Shown: positions 1 through 7,202 of the stretch, piece after piece
Layout: each line of letters begins with the position of its first letter
How positions within the stretch are numbered: position 1 is the first letter of the stretch
The notes under the pieces: generated by a model
Database searches by the model: none
Told to the model about the DNA's origin: nothing
The model's input: only the letters and a program-made list of their open reading frames with translations
Program-made: the position numbers and the translations under genes
Origin: Neocallimastix lanati (nom. inval.)
Lineage: Eukaryota; Neocallimastigomycota; Neocallimastigomycetes; Neocallimastigales; Neocallimastigaceae
Direction of reading: 5' to 3'
Length of the DNA stretch: 12,500 nucleotides
Assembly: GCA_016946835.1 (NCBI GenBank)
Contig: JACVTC010000097.1
Coordinates: 322,501 to 335,000 of the forward strand

Positions 1-373
1 ATTGACGTTGAGATTCACGATCTTCCAATAGGGTGTAAACATCTTGGGAACAAGTTCTATAGTTATAGCTGTCGGATGATTGATTACAATGTTCAATATT
101 ACTGTATCTTGTATCAAGGCAGTAGACATAGTTATAGATGTAAAAACAAGCAGAATTTACTGGACTAGCAACATTATTAGATCTTGTGGCGTCGTATCTA
201 TGAAGACAAAAATAATTGGTACTATCTTCGCTGGTACTAACTGTAAACTCACCACTAGAATTTTTACAAGCTTTTTGTAATGAGCTTATTGAAATTTGGC
301 TGTTTGCAATCGGAGCAGTATGAACGGAGTAAATTAAAGTAATAGCAAATAATAAGAATGTTTTAAAGTTCAT
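1..373 (-). CDS. Partial secreted six-cysteine protein, N-terminal 124 residues
   Basis: Read on the minus strand, the frame opens with ATG at 373-371 and stays open for 124 codons to the left edge, so the C-terminus is missing. Residues 1-20 form a typical secretion signal: a short Asn/Lys start, a hydrophobic core (FLLFAITLIYSV), then small residues around 19-23 where cleavage is plausible. The rest is polar and rich in Ser, Asn and Tyr, with cysteines at 36, 56, 76, 85, 96 and 108, suggesting disulfides, and NxS/T sites at N38 and N97. I do not recognise the family; a small extracellular or wall-associated protein is inferred. G+C is roughly one third, much higher than the spacer and than the ankyrin gene, with many C-ending codons (TAC, AAC, AGC, GAC), which may reflect strong expression. 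The ATG is preceded directly by A11. The plus-strand ORF at 80-280 is an antisense shadow. A decayed relative of residues 17-36 lies at 6271-6408. Confidence 0.82.
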   Translation of the reverse strand, partial: MNFKTFLLFAITLIYSVHTAPIANSQISISSLQKACKNSSGEFTVSTSEDSTNYFCLHRYDATRSNNVASPVNSACFYIYNYVYCLDTRYSNIEHCNQSSDSYNYRTCSQDVYTLLEDRESQRQ

Positions 374-384
374 TTTTTTTTTTT
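374..384 (-). promoter_or_regulatory. A11 leader abutting the start codon of the secreted-protein gene
   Basis: In the minus-strand sense direction, eleven A residues run straight into the ATG, preceded by a further A-rich stretch with a few T and G to about 395. It is probably part of the 5' untranslated leader or a nucleosome-poor promoter element. No convincing TATA box can be separated from the AT-rich background. Confidence 0.4.
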
Positions 385-429
385 ATTTTTCTTTTTAAAC
401 AAAATTCTATGAAAAAAAAATATAGGATA

Positions 430-1080
430 TTAAATTAAATTATATTATTTTTATTTATTTATTTGATATATTTTTAAATTATTATAATATTTTAAAATAT
501 TTATTACTAATATTAAATTAAATAATTTATGTTTTATTTTTATTTTTTAATATTTATTTTTATTTTTAATATTTATTCTATTTTAATTTTTTATTTTATT
601 ATAATTTTTAATATTTATTTTTATTTTTATTTTTATTATTTAATTTTTTATTTTATTTTAATTATTTATTTTATTATAAATTTTAATATTTATTTTTATT
701 TTTATTTTTATTATTTAATTTTTTATTTTATTTTAATTATTTATTTTATTTTAATTTTTTATTTTATTTTAATTTATTATTTTATTATAATTTTTAATAT
801 TTATTTTTATTTTTATTATTTAATTTTTTATTATATTTTAATTCTTTAATTCTTTTTTTTTTTTTTTTTTTTTTTTTAATTATTTATTTTAATTTTTTAT
901 TTTATTCTAATTTTTTATTTTAATTTTTTTTATTTAAAATTTTTTATTTTATTTTTTTTCTTATTTTTTATTTTATTTTTTTTTTATTTTTTTTGTGCAA
1001 AGAAAAAAAATATGAACTTTTTGAAAGCTTTTATATCTTGTCTTTTAATTTAATTTTTATTTTTTTTATTTTTTTTGAAG
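430..1080. repeat. T-rich low-complexity block, almost only T and A
   Basis: The plus strand here is strongly T over A with very few G or C. It consists of T3-T6 runs separated by single or double A, with blocks beginning AATATTTATTTTTATTTTTA at 610 and 685 (75 bp apart) and again, shorter, at 796. A T25 tract lies at 853-877. The 106-codon frame at 529-849 translates to only F, I, Y, L and N and is a composition artefact. The block lies upstream of the minus-strand gene, so it is A-rich in that gene's sense direction. No gene seen. Confidence 0.75.
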
Positions 1081-1219
1081 ATTGTTAACTAAATAATATT
1101 TTAATTAAATTAATATTAAATATTAATATAGTAAATAATTTAGAAATTAAATCAAATTTCTTTTATTGGAAAATTCATAATAATAATAATTAAATTATTT
1201 AGAGATGTTTATAAAATAC

Positions 1220-1252
<33 letters not shown>

Positions 1253-1334
1253 TTTCTTGATAATTTATTATATTTTAAGATTAATGTAATCATTTAAGTA
1301 ATAGAAAAATTTTAACTTAAAACTTTAATATCGG

Positions 1335-1385
1335 TTTTTTTTTTTGTTTTTTTTTTGTTTTTTGTTTGTTTTGTTTTTTGTTTTT
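1335..1385. repeat. T tract punctuated by single G residues
   Basis: Runs of 11, 10, 6, 3, 4, 6 and 5 T are separated by single G at 1346, 1357, 1364, 1368, 1373 and 1380. It reads as CA-rich homopurine-like sequence on the other strand. A similar A/C tract occurs on the plus strand at 4339-4378. Confidence 0.7.
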
Positions 1386-1635
1386 AAAAGAAAATACAGA
1401 AATTTCCATCTATTTTTATGTAAATATTTATAAATATAATTATTGATAATAAGAGGAAAGAATTTTTTTTTAAAATAAAAGCATATATCGAATATTATAT
1501 TTTAAAAAAATAAATATTACTATTATTTTCTTATATAAATAATATTTTTTATATATTCTTAAAAGGTTTTTTGTTTTTATTAATATATTTAAAAAATTTA
1601 TTAATTTTTTATTTTTTTTTTTTGTTATTACTATT

Positions 1636-1680
1636 TTTTTTCTGTTAAATTATTTATAAAAACAGAAATAACAGAAAAAA
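1636..1680. repeat. Inverted repeat, 12 bp perfect stem, 21 nt loop
   Basis: TTTTTTCTGTTA at 1636-1647 is the exact reverse complement of TAACAGAAAAAA at 1669-1680. The core CTGTTA/TAACAG contains G and C, so it is more than an A/T-run coincidence. The function is unknown. Confidence 0.6.
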
Positions 1681-1786
1681 TAAATTTATTAAGAATTAAA
1701 GTTATAATTAAATTATTAATTTATTTTTTTTATATACATTTTTTAGAATATTTAAATTCCATTTTTTTTTGTACTACATGAAATTT

Positions 1787-1787
<1 letters not shown>

Positions 1788-1828
<41 letters not shown>

Positions 1829-1852
1829 TTTTTTTTTTTTTTTTTTTTTTTT
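1788..1852. repeat. ATA trinucleotide microsatellite fused to T25
   Basis: About 13 units of ATA run from 1788 to 1827 and pass directly into T25 at 1828-1852, followed by ACAG. The T tract plus ACAG mimics a 3' splice site, but no exon is visible beside it. Confidence 0.85.
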
Positions 1853-2117
1853 ACAGCCTTCTTAATCAAAATTAAAAAAAAAAAAAAAAATTTTTTAAAT
1901 TATAAATATTTCATAATATTATTAAATAATTTACTAATATATATGTAAATATAAGTATTTAGTGAAATTAACTAAATAGCAAAATGTATCAAGAGAAAAA
2001 AAATTAATTCTATAATTTTATATAAAGAATTAAATTTGGATTATTAATAAATTAAATTTACATAATTAGTAATTGTTAGGATTTAGGGATTATTGAAAGA
2101 ATTTTTTTTTTGTTTAT

Positions 2118-2169
2118 AAAATTTACATATCTATATATTTATATGATCATATATAGATATGTAAATTTT
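2118..2169. repeat. Inverted repeat with a 21 bp perfect stem and 10 nt loop
   Basis: Arms 2118-2138 and 2149-2169 are perfectly complementary; the left arm begins AAAATTTACATATCTATAT. Loop bases are 2139-2148. This is the longest perfect stem of mixed sequence in the window. It could extrude as a cruciform or, if transcribed, form a hairpin. It sits immediately upstream of a GC-richer island. Confidence 0.8.
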
Positions 2170-2306
2170 TTCTATTAATATCAGTATCAATTACAATTAA
2201 AATAATAAAAATTGCTATCAAAACAACAACAAGTGGAAATGTAGGTGTAGCAATATTTTTTTTTATGCTATTTTCACTGTATTTACGATTACAAGTAAAA
2301 GTAGTG
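2157..2306 (+). pseudogene. Possible C-terminal coding remnant with membrane-like segment
   Basis: An ATG-less frame of 50 codons opens after a TAG at 2154 and ends at TAA 2307. Its second half reads as Thr/Ser/Gly residues, a hydrophobic run (VGVAIFFFMLFSLYL) and a short basic tail, the layout of a C-terminal membrane or anchor signal. G+C over 2211-2310 is 27 of 100 bases by count, about two to three times the surrounding spacer and similar to coding DNA here. A T25 tract follows at 2310-2334. No homologue is recognised; chance is possible in AT-rich DNA. Confidence 0.22.
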
Positions 2307-2334
2307 TAATTTTTTTTTTTTTTTTTTTTTTTTT

Positions 2335-2580
2335 CATTTCAATTAAAAAATTATCCATTTTTTTAAAATATTAATAAACATACAGGGTTTTATGACAAAT
2401 ATATGTTCAAAACCATGTGTTGATATATCAATATTATCAGGAGCCTATATCAATAAGTGTCAAATTTTTTTCATTCTGTATTTGTAAGTTTTCTTGATAG
2501 AATTAAAATCAATGGAAGATACATTAATTCCAATTAGGGATAGCATTAAAAATAGAGAGTAAGACTAAATCAGAAAAACA
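2335..2580. other. GC-richer island with short protein-like frames, possible gene debris
   Basis: G+C is about one quarter, against roughly one tenth around it. In the plus strand, 2386-2493 is open and reads in part MTNICSKPCVDISILSGAYI, ending at a stop near 2493. Other frames over 2452-2560 give equally plausible 20-26 residue pieces, one ending at GAG TAA near 2562. No single frame wins, so a decayed or frameshifted gene is possible but unproven. GTAAGT at 2484 and CATACAG ending at 2385 resemble splice sites; no gene model could be built from them. Confidence 0.2.
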
Positions 2581-3097
2581 TAAAATTTTGAAATTCACTT
2601 TTGAATATATATATTATATTTATATATTATTAATATTAGATTTAATTATAGTTATTTGATTTGTTTTAACTTATTATATATTTTTTAATTTATTTAACTA
2701 ATTAAAGGATAATAATATTTAAATTATAATATAATTATTAATATTATATAATTTATTATTATTATTATTATTATTATAATAAGGGTTATTATTTTTTTTT
2801 AATAATTAACTAAAAATTATATATTATAAATTTTATTATATAATAAATCCACTTTATATATAGTGGATTTTTTAAAAAATAAATGAATAAATAAATAATA
2901 ATAATAATAATAAAAAAATACAGAAAATTATTTATACCTAAATATTTTAATAATAAAAATAATTTATTTCTTTTAATATAGATATTCTTATAATTTTAAA
3001 TGAATATTTTATATGCAGATATATATATCCAATATATAAATGACTATATATTTTTAAATGAATATGTTTTTAAATCAAACTTTCATATTGTTAAGAC
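2581..3097. other. AT-rich spacer with microsatellites, no gene seen
   Basis: No credible coding frame. It contains a TTA trinucleotide array (about 2753-2777), the terminator-like hairpin at 2845-2870, and an AAT array (about 2896-2913). Confidence 0.6.
2845..2870. repeat. Short hairpin followed by T run
   Basis: AAATCCACT at 2845-2853 pairs perfectly with AGTGGATTT at 2862-2870 across an 8 nt AT loop, and T residues continue to 2873. The shape is like a bacterial intrinsic terminator. In a eukaryotic spacer it is better treated as a small palindrome of unknown role. Confidence 0.5.

Positions 3098-3126
<29 letters not shown>
3098..3126. repeat. A29 homopolymer
   Basis: Twenty-nine A residues, the same length as the tract at 1220-1248. 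It begins one arm of the diverged duplication at 3127-3485. Confidence 0.9.
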
Positions 3127-3128
<2 letters not shown>

Positions 3129-3485
3129 AAATAGACAAAAATAGATATATTACCTTTTTTATCATTTAATTTAAACACACTAATAATTTTAATCTTATTT
3201 TATTTAAAATGTTTTAAGCAGTCTAAAAATTTAAAAATTTGCTTTATTATTATATGCTCATAATTAATATATATATTTATTATTTTCTAATTTGTATATG
3301 TTAGGTATATGTTTTAAATTAGAAGAAACATCAAAAACTTCTTCTTTACCACAGCAAAAAGAAAATTGACAAAAATGGATATATTTATTACTTTTTTATT
3401 CTTTATTTTTTTTTCTTTTAATTTAAAAAATATTAAAAATTCTATTTTTATTTTATTATATATAAAATGTTTTAAATAATCCAAA
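3127..3485. repeat. Diverged direct duplication, ~100-120 bp, offset about 234
   Basis: GAAAATAGACAAAAATAGAT at 3127 and GAAAATTGACAAAAATGGAT at 3361 start two stretches that stay alignable. Both continue through ATATT, a pyrimidine-rich CTTTTTTAT region and TTTAATTTAAA, and both contain AAAATGTTTTAA about 80-105 bp later. Indels in T runs separate the copies. No coding frame is seen. Between them, AGAAGAA (3321-3327) and TTCTTCT (3339-3345) form a 7 bp hairpin. Confidence 0.5.
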
Positions 3486-3970
3486 TAAATTAAATTAAAC
3501 TTTCTTTTATTACTTAACCAAAATCAAATATATATATATATATATTTTTTAAAAAAAAAAAAAAAGAATAATAATATTTTTTATAATTTTATTTAAAATA
3601 TCAATATTAAAATATACTAATTGATATAATAAAACTTTGAATATGTGTTTTTAATGTATATACTTTTAACTTATATGTATATATATAAAAAGTTTTTTTT
3701 TTTTTAAATTTTTATTTAACTACTGTTCAAAACAAATAATATATATATATATTTATTATAAAATAATATCTAAGAATATTAAGAAATGCATTTTTTATTG
3801 AAATATATAAATAAATTTGTAAATATTATTTTTTTTTGTCACTCAGACATTTTTATCATCAATCACTGCCATAAAACAAATATTTCTTTAAAATAATTGG
3901 TAGGTACAATTTTATCATATAATAATCATAATAAAAATAAATGAATTTTCTTCTTTAATATAAAAAGTAA
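3486..3970. other. AT-rich spacer, no gene seen
   Basis: Contains an AT dinucleotide run (3528-3545) passing into T6 and A15, a second short AT run near 3740, and a slightly GC-richer patch at 3838-3875 without a usable frame. Confidence 0.6.
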
Positions 3971-4071
3971 ATAATAATTTATAATTTTTCCTTTGCTTTA
4001 TGAGATTTATTCTTTATAATAATTTAAGTTTTTTCTTTTGCTTTATGAAATTTATTCTTTATAATAATTTA
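3971..4071. repeat. 45 bp tandem repeat, about 2.2 copies
   Basis: ATAATAATTTA recurs at 3971, 4016 and 4061, exactly 45 bp apart. Between them TTTGCTTTATGA(G/A)ATTTATT and TCTTTATAATAATTTA repeat at 3992 and 4037 with a single change in the 35 bp core. It looks like a recent small tandem duplication. Confidence 0.8.
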
Positions 4072-4161
4072 TTATTATTATTAATTTTTTTAATTATAAA
4101 TAGTTATAATATTATTCTGTATAATTTTTGTGAAAAGTAAATCTTGTTATATTATTTCATA

Positions 4162-4190
4162 TTTTTTTTTTTTTTTTTTTTTTTAAAAAA
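4162..4190. repeat. T23 followed by A6
   Basis: Homopolymer T at 4162-4184 directly joined to A at 4185-4190, giving a small self-complementary junction. Confidence 0.85.
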
Positions 4191-4338
4191 ATATTAACCA
4201 ATAATTTATTAGTAATTATAATTAAATTTTAATTAATTTAATATAGTACAAAAAATAATTAAAAATGGTAAAAATGAAATGTTACATTTAACAAAAATTA
4301 AAGTTTCTTTTTTAATAATTTAAAATCTTTTATAAATC

Positions 4339-4378
4339 AAAAAAAAAAAAAAAAACAAAAAACAAAAAACAAAAAAAC
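4339..4378. repeat. A17 followed by CAAAAAA heptamers
   Basis: A17 at 4339-4355, then C at 4356, 4363, 4370 and 4378 separated by 6, 6 and 7 A residues. It is the strand-reversed counterpart of the G-punctuated T tract at 1335-1385. Confidence 0.8.
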
Positions 4379-4552
4379 TATTAAAATTTAATATAAATAT
4401 ATGGATGATAATTTTTATCTTAAAATTTTTATTTATTATTTATTACATTATTTATTATATAATATTATATGACATAAAATAAAATAAAATAGTATTGAAA
4501 TTTTTTAATGATGGAACTTTTTTAAATTGGTAACAAAAATTTATTTTATAAT

Positions 4553-4596
4553 AAAAAAAAAAAAAAAGGAAAAACCTTTTTTTTTTTTTTTTTTTT
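4553..4596. repeat. Hairpin A15-GG-A5-CC-T20
   Basis: A15 GG at 4553-4569 is perfectly complementary to CC T15 at 4575-4591 across a 5 nt A loop, giving a 17 bp stem closed by two G-C pairs; T continues to 4596. The frame at 4527-4790 that reads through it starts at TTG and is a composition artefact. Confidence 0.8.
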
Positions 4597-4805
4597 ATAA
4601 CAATTATGATTTGTACATGAATATATTAATTTTAGTGTTTTGTTATATATATAAATATATATATTTATTTGATATATCTTCTATATCTAAATCTTATAAA
4701 ATAATAAATTTTAAAATTTTCTTTATTATTTTTTTTTTATTTGATATGGAAATTTATCAAATATTATTATTGTTAGATAATATTCTTTAATAAAATTGGA
4801 GATCT
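4597..4805. other. AT-rich spacer with a spurious hydrophobic frame
   Basis: An ATG frame at 4618-4790 gives 57 residues dominated by I, F, Y, L and K, the amino acids expected from T/A codons. No motif or composition shift supports a gene. Confidence 0.5.
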
Positions 4806-4965
4806 TAATTATATATATACTATATATTTTACTGATTTATAAAATTATTATGTTTATATTTATTTATTTATATTTATTTATTTATATTTATTTATTTAAT
4901 AATATTTATAAAAAAAATGTAAATAATAAATTAAATCAGTTTTAATATATAAAATATATATTAAT
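4806..4965. repeat. Imperfect inverted repeat enclosing a 14 bp tandem array
   Basis: ACTGATTTA at 4831-4839 and TAAATCAGT at 4932-4940 are exact complements, and the bases outside them (about 4806-4830 and 4941-4965) are also roughly complementary AT-rich sequence. Inside, TTTATATTTATTTA is repeated three times perfectly (4853-4894) with a partial fourth. The arrangement could be a degenerate fold-back element, but no target-site duplication was seen. Confidence 0.45.
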
Positions 4966-5064
4966 TTTTTAAAATTTGATATTTACTATTATATAATAAT
5001 AATGAAGCAAGAAGAAAAATAAAATAAAAAATCAGTTGATTATTTTTTTTTTACTAAAGTACGT

Positions 5065-5099
5065 TTCTTTCATATATCTATACTAAAACAATGAAAGAA
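5065..5099. repeat. Hairpin, 9 bp stem, 17 nt loop
   Basis: TTCTTTCAT at 5065-5073 pairs with ATGAAAGAA at 5091-5099. It is the first of three inverted repeats packed into 136 bp. Confidence 0.5.
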
Positions 5100-5117
5100 C
5101 TGCTTATTAATAGATTT

Positions 5118-5154
5118 TTTATAATACAATATATTCATTATATTGTATTATAAA
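5118..5154. repeat. Hairpin, 16 bp perfect stem, 5 nt loop
   Basis: Arms 5118-5133 and 5139-5154 (left arm TTTATAATACAATATA) are fully complementary, with loop TTCAT. It is separated by only 7 bases from the next hairpin. Confidence 0.75.
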
Positions 5155-5161
5155 TAAATAA

Positions 5162-5200
5162 AAATAATCATTTACTAGCATGAGTAGTGAATGATTATTT
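5162..5200. repeat. Hairpin, 16 bp stem with one T-G wobble, 7 nt loop
   Basis: AAATAATCATTTACTA at 5162-5177 pairs with TAGTGAATGATTATTT at 5185-5200; the only imperfect position is T5173 against G5189. The loop is GCATGAG. Confidence 0.75.
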
Positions 5201-6270
5201 ATATATTAATATAATTAATACTATCATATAATAATTTTTAAATATAATATAATTAGTTTAAAATAATATATTATACTAAAATAGAATTTAATAAATTAAA
5301 TAATATAATGTAATAAATATTGAATTTATTTTATAATAAGCCTTAAGAAAAAAAAGATAAAAAAAAATATTATATTAAAAATATATTTAATTTTATAATC
5401 ATTATTATTTGATATTTCTTTTTTATTGCTAAATTATTATTATTTTAATAAAAAACATATAGAAATTGATAAAAGAAAAAAGGAAAAAGAATATTTTTGA
5501 TAGGTTTAACTGTATTTTTTGTTTAGCCAAAAATCTTAAAATCGAATAAAACTTTTAATTATAATAAACTTTTTTTTTTTTTTTTTTATTAAATTAATTT
5601 CATATTTTTTTATATTAATAAAATAAATTGTTCCAAAAAAAAAAAAAAAATTTTTTTAAAAAATTTTTGAACTAAACCTTATTAATTAAACTTTTGTGCT
5701 ACTTTCAAAAATTTAATTATATATTATAAATTTTTTATATAATTTTTAATTTTTACAGAATAATTTAAATTATTAAAATTTTTAAAAATAATTAATTTTA
5801 TTTTAATATCATCCATGATGGGATTAAGATTTAATTTTAAATTTTTTATTGTTAATACTATTAAGAATAAATGATTGTAAATTCTATATCCGTTATCTTT
5901 AATATTACTTCAATACATAGAGTATACTTTATATAATTTCTTTAAATGCCATTTACAATTTATTCAATAGGTAGTAATAATAGCTTGATAACGTTAATTT
6001 TCTATATTAATTATGGATGAAAAAATATATAAATAGTTTTCATAAGTACAACAGTGTTTATTCCTCAAAAAATTTAAAATAAAATATTAATTAAAATTAA
6101 AATAAAATAAACAAAATTCATAAATTATATAATAATATTAATAATTATTTAAATAATATTATTCATTAAATAAATAAATTAAAAAACTATAAATAAATTA
6201 GAGCAAAACAAAATTTATAATATAATCATATATTAATAAATATATTATTAAAAGTGGATTTCAAAACTTT
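5201..6270. other. AT-rich spacer, no gene seen
   Basis: No convincing frame. Homopolymers include T18 (5570-5587) and A16 then T7 then A6 then T5 (5635-5668). Bases 5810-6060 are slightly richer in G and C and hold frames of at most about 30 codons (for example ATG at 5946, 24 residues), none with a recognisable motif. Confidence 0.55.
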
Positions 6271-6273
6271 ATG

Positions 6274-6313
<40 letters not shown>

Positions 6314-6408
6314 ATTTAGCTTTCCTTTTTGTTGTTAATACTGCTCATGTTGGAAATAATAATTTTTCCATTGAATCTTTAGAGAAGGCTTGTTATTATT
6401 TTTATTAA
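6271..6408 (+). pseudogene. Degenerate N-terminus of the secreted-protein family, with T38 in its signal peptide
   Basis: ATG at 6271 opens a 45-codon frame ending at TAA 6406-6408. Residues 3-14 are twelve Phe encoded by the T38 tract (6275-6312), followed by DLAFLF. Residues 22-41 align without gaps to residues 17-36 of the minus-strand gene at 1-373: the shared pattern is V-x-T-A-x(3)-N-x(3)-S-I-x-S-L-x-K-A-C, 11 identities in 20. Both therefore end a hydrophobic leader at the same place and reach the first cysteine at the same spacing. This copy stops four residues after that cysteine, where the other gene continues for at least 88. I infer a truncated paralogue whose leader was overrun by homopolymer expansion. 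A 3' part removed by an intron is less likely. GCTTGTTATTAT repeats at 6388 and 6425, so a small duplication may have broken the frame. Confidence 0.55.
6275..6312. repeat. T38 homopolymer, longest in the window
   Basis: Thirty-eight consecutive T residues lying in frame inside the degenerate signal peptide frame that starts at 6271. Confidence 0.9.
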
Positions 6409-6450
6409 AGTATTAATAATTTCAGCTTGTTATTATAATAAATATAAAGT

Positions 6451-6458
6451 ACAGATTG

Positions 6459-6489
<31 letters not shown>

Positions 6490-6559
6490 CTAAACTAAAC
6501 TAAAATAAAATAAACTAAAATAAATAAATAGTAGAATATTAAATAAAAAATACAGATTG

Positions 6560-6591
<32 letters not shown>

Positions 6592-6684
6592 TAAACTAAA
6601 CTAAAATAACCTTAAATAAATAGTAGAATATTAAATGAAAAGTACAGATTGAATAAAATAAAATAAAATAAAATAAAATAAATA
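6451..6684. repeat. Three ~92-101 bp units carrying nested TAAAC/TAAAA pentamer arrays
   Basis: ACAGATTGAATAAA starts units at 6451, 6552 and 6644. In the first two it is followed by a pentamer array and then AAATAAATAGTAGAATATTAAAT. The first array (6461-6520) has eight TAAAC and then mixed TAAAA/TAAAC units. The second (6562-6606) has mainly TAAAC with one TAAAT. The third (6654-6678) is pure TAAAA. This is a stepwise drift from C-containing to pure A/T pentamers toward the 52 bp array. Confidence 0.85.
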
Positions 6685-7202
6685 GTGAAGTAGTATAAAA
6701 TATTAAAGTATTAATAAAAATAAAATAAAATAAATAGTGAAGTAGTATAAAATATTAAAGTATTAATAAAAATAAAATAAAATAAATAGTGAAGTAGTAT
6801 AAAATATTAAAGTATTAATAAAAATAAACTAAAATAAATAGTGAAGTAGTATAAAATATTAAAATATTAATAAAAATAAAATAAAATAAATAGTGAAGTA
6901 GTATAAAATATTAAAATATTAATAAAAATAAAATAAAATTAATAGTGAAGTAGTATAAAATATTAAAGTATTAATAAAAATAAAATAAAATAAATAGTGA
7001 AGTAGTATAAAATATTAAAGTATTAATAAAAATAAAATAAAATAAATAGTGAAGTAGTATAAAATATTAAAATATTAATAAAAATAAAATAAAATAAATA
7101 GTGAAGTAGTATAAAATATTAAAGTATTAATAAAAATAAAATAAAATAAATAGTGAAGTAGTATAAAATATTGAAGTATTAATAAAAATAAAATAAAATA
7201 AA
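6685..7202. repeat. 52 bp minisatellite, ten copies in exact register
   Basis: GTGAAGTAGTATAAAATATT occurs at 6685, 6737, 6789, 6841, 6893, 6945, 6997, 7049, 7101 and 7153, every 52 bp with no indel. The rest of each unit is AAAGTATTAATAAA followed by TAAAA-type pentamers and AAATA. Variants include AAAG versus AAAA at unit base 24 (A in copies 4, 5 and 8), a GAAG change in copy 10, a C in the tail of copy 3 and an AAATTAATAG tail in copy 5. The unit length is not a multiple of 3 and stops are frequent, so it is non-coding. Low divergence implies recent expansion or homogenisation. Confidence 0.95.

Larger units (their letters stand above)
1086..2100. other. AT-rich spacer with homopolymers, no gene seen
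   Basis: About 1 kb with no credible coding frame. It contains A29 followed by T7 (1220-1255), a G-punctuated T tract (1335-1385), a 12 bp hairpin (1636-1680), an ATA trinucleotide array joined to T25 (1788-1852), and A17 followed by T6 (1874-1896). Confidence 0.6.

Noticed and set aside
80-280. 66-codon plus-strand frame
   Set aside because: It lies antisense to the secreted-protein frame, which has a signal peptide, spaced cysteines and runs off the edge; this one has no such features.
529-849. 106-codon plus-strand frame
   Set aside because: It translates to almost only F, I, Y, L and N from T/A repeats; low-complexity artefact.
1828-1856. 3' splice site (T25 followed by ACAG)
   Set aside because: No exon frame or matching donor is visible nearby; T tracts are everywhere in this spacer.
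2386-2489. Exon between CATACAG and GTAAGT
   Set aside because: The motifs fit, but no partner exons were found and other frames look equally coding; kept only as possible debris.
2845-2873. Rho-independent terminator
   Set aside because: The shape fits, but the sequence is judged eukaryotic and no gene ends here.
4527-4790. 87-codon plus-strand frame
   Set aside because: It starts at TTG, reads through the A15/T20 hairpin as poly-K and poly-F, and has amino acids expected from base composition.
5946-6020. 24-codon frame with mixed composition
   Set aside because: Too short, no motif, and in-frame stop immediately upstream.
6451-7202. CRISPR-like direct repeats
   Set aside because: The units are contiguous with no unique spacers, and the DNA looks eukaryotic; it is a minisatellite.
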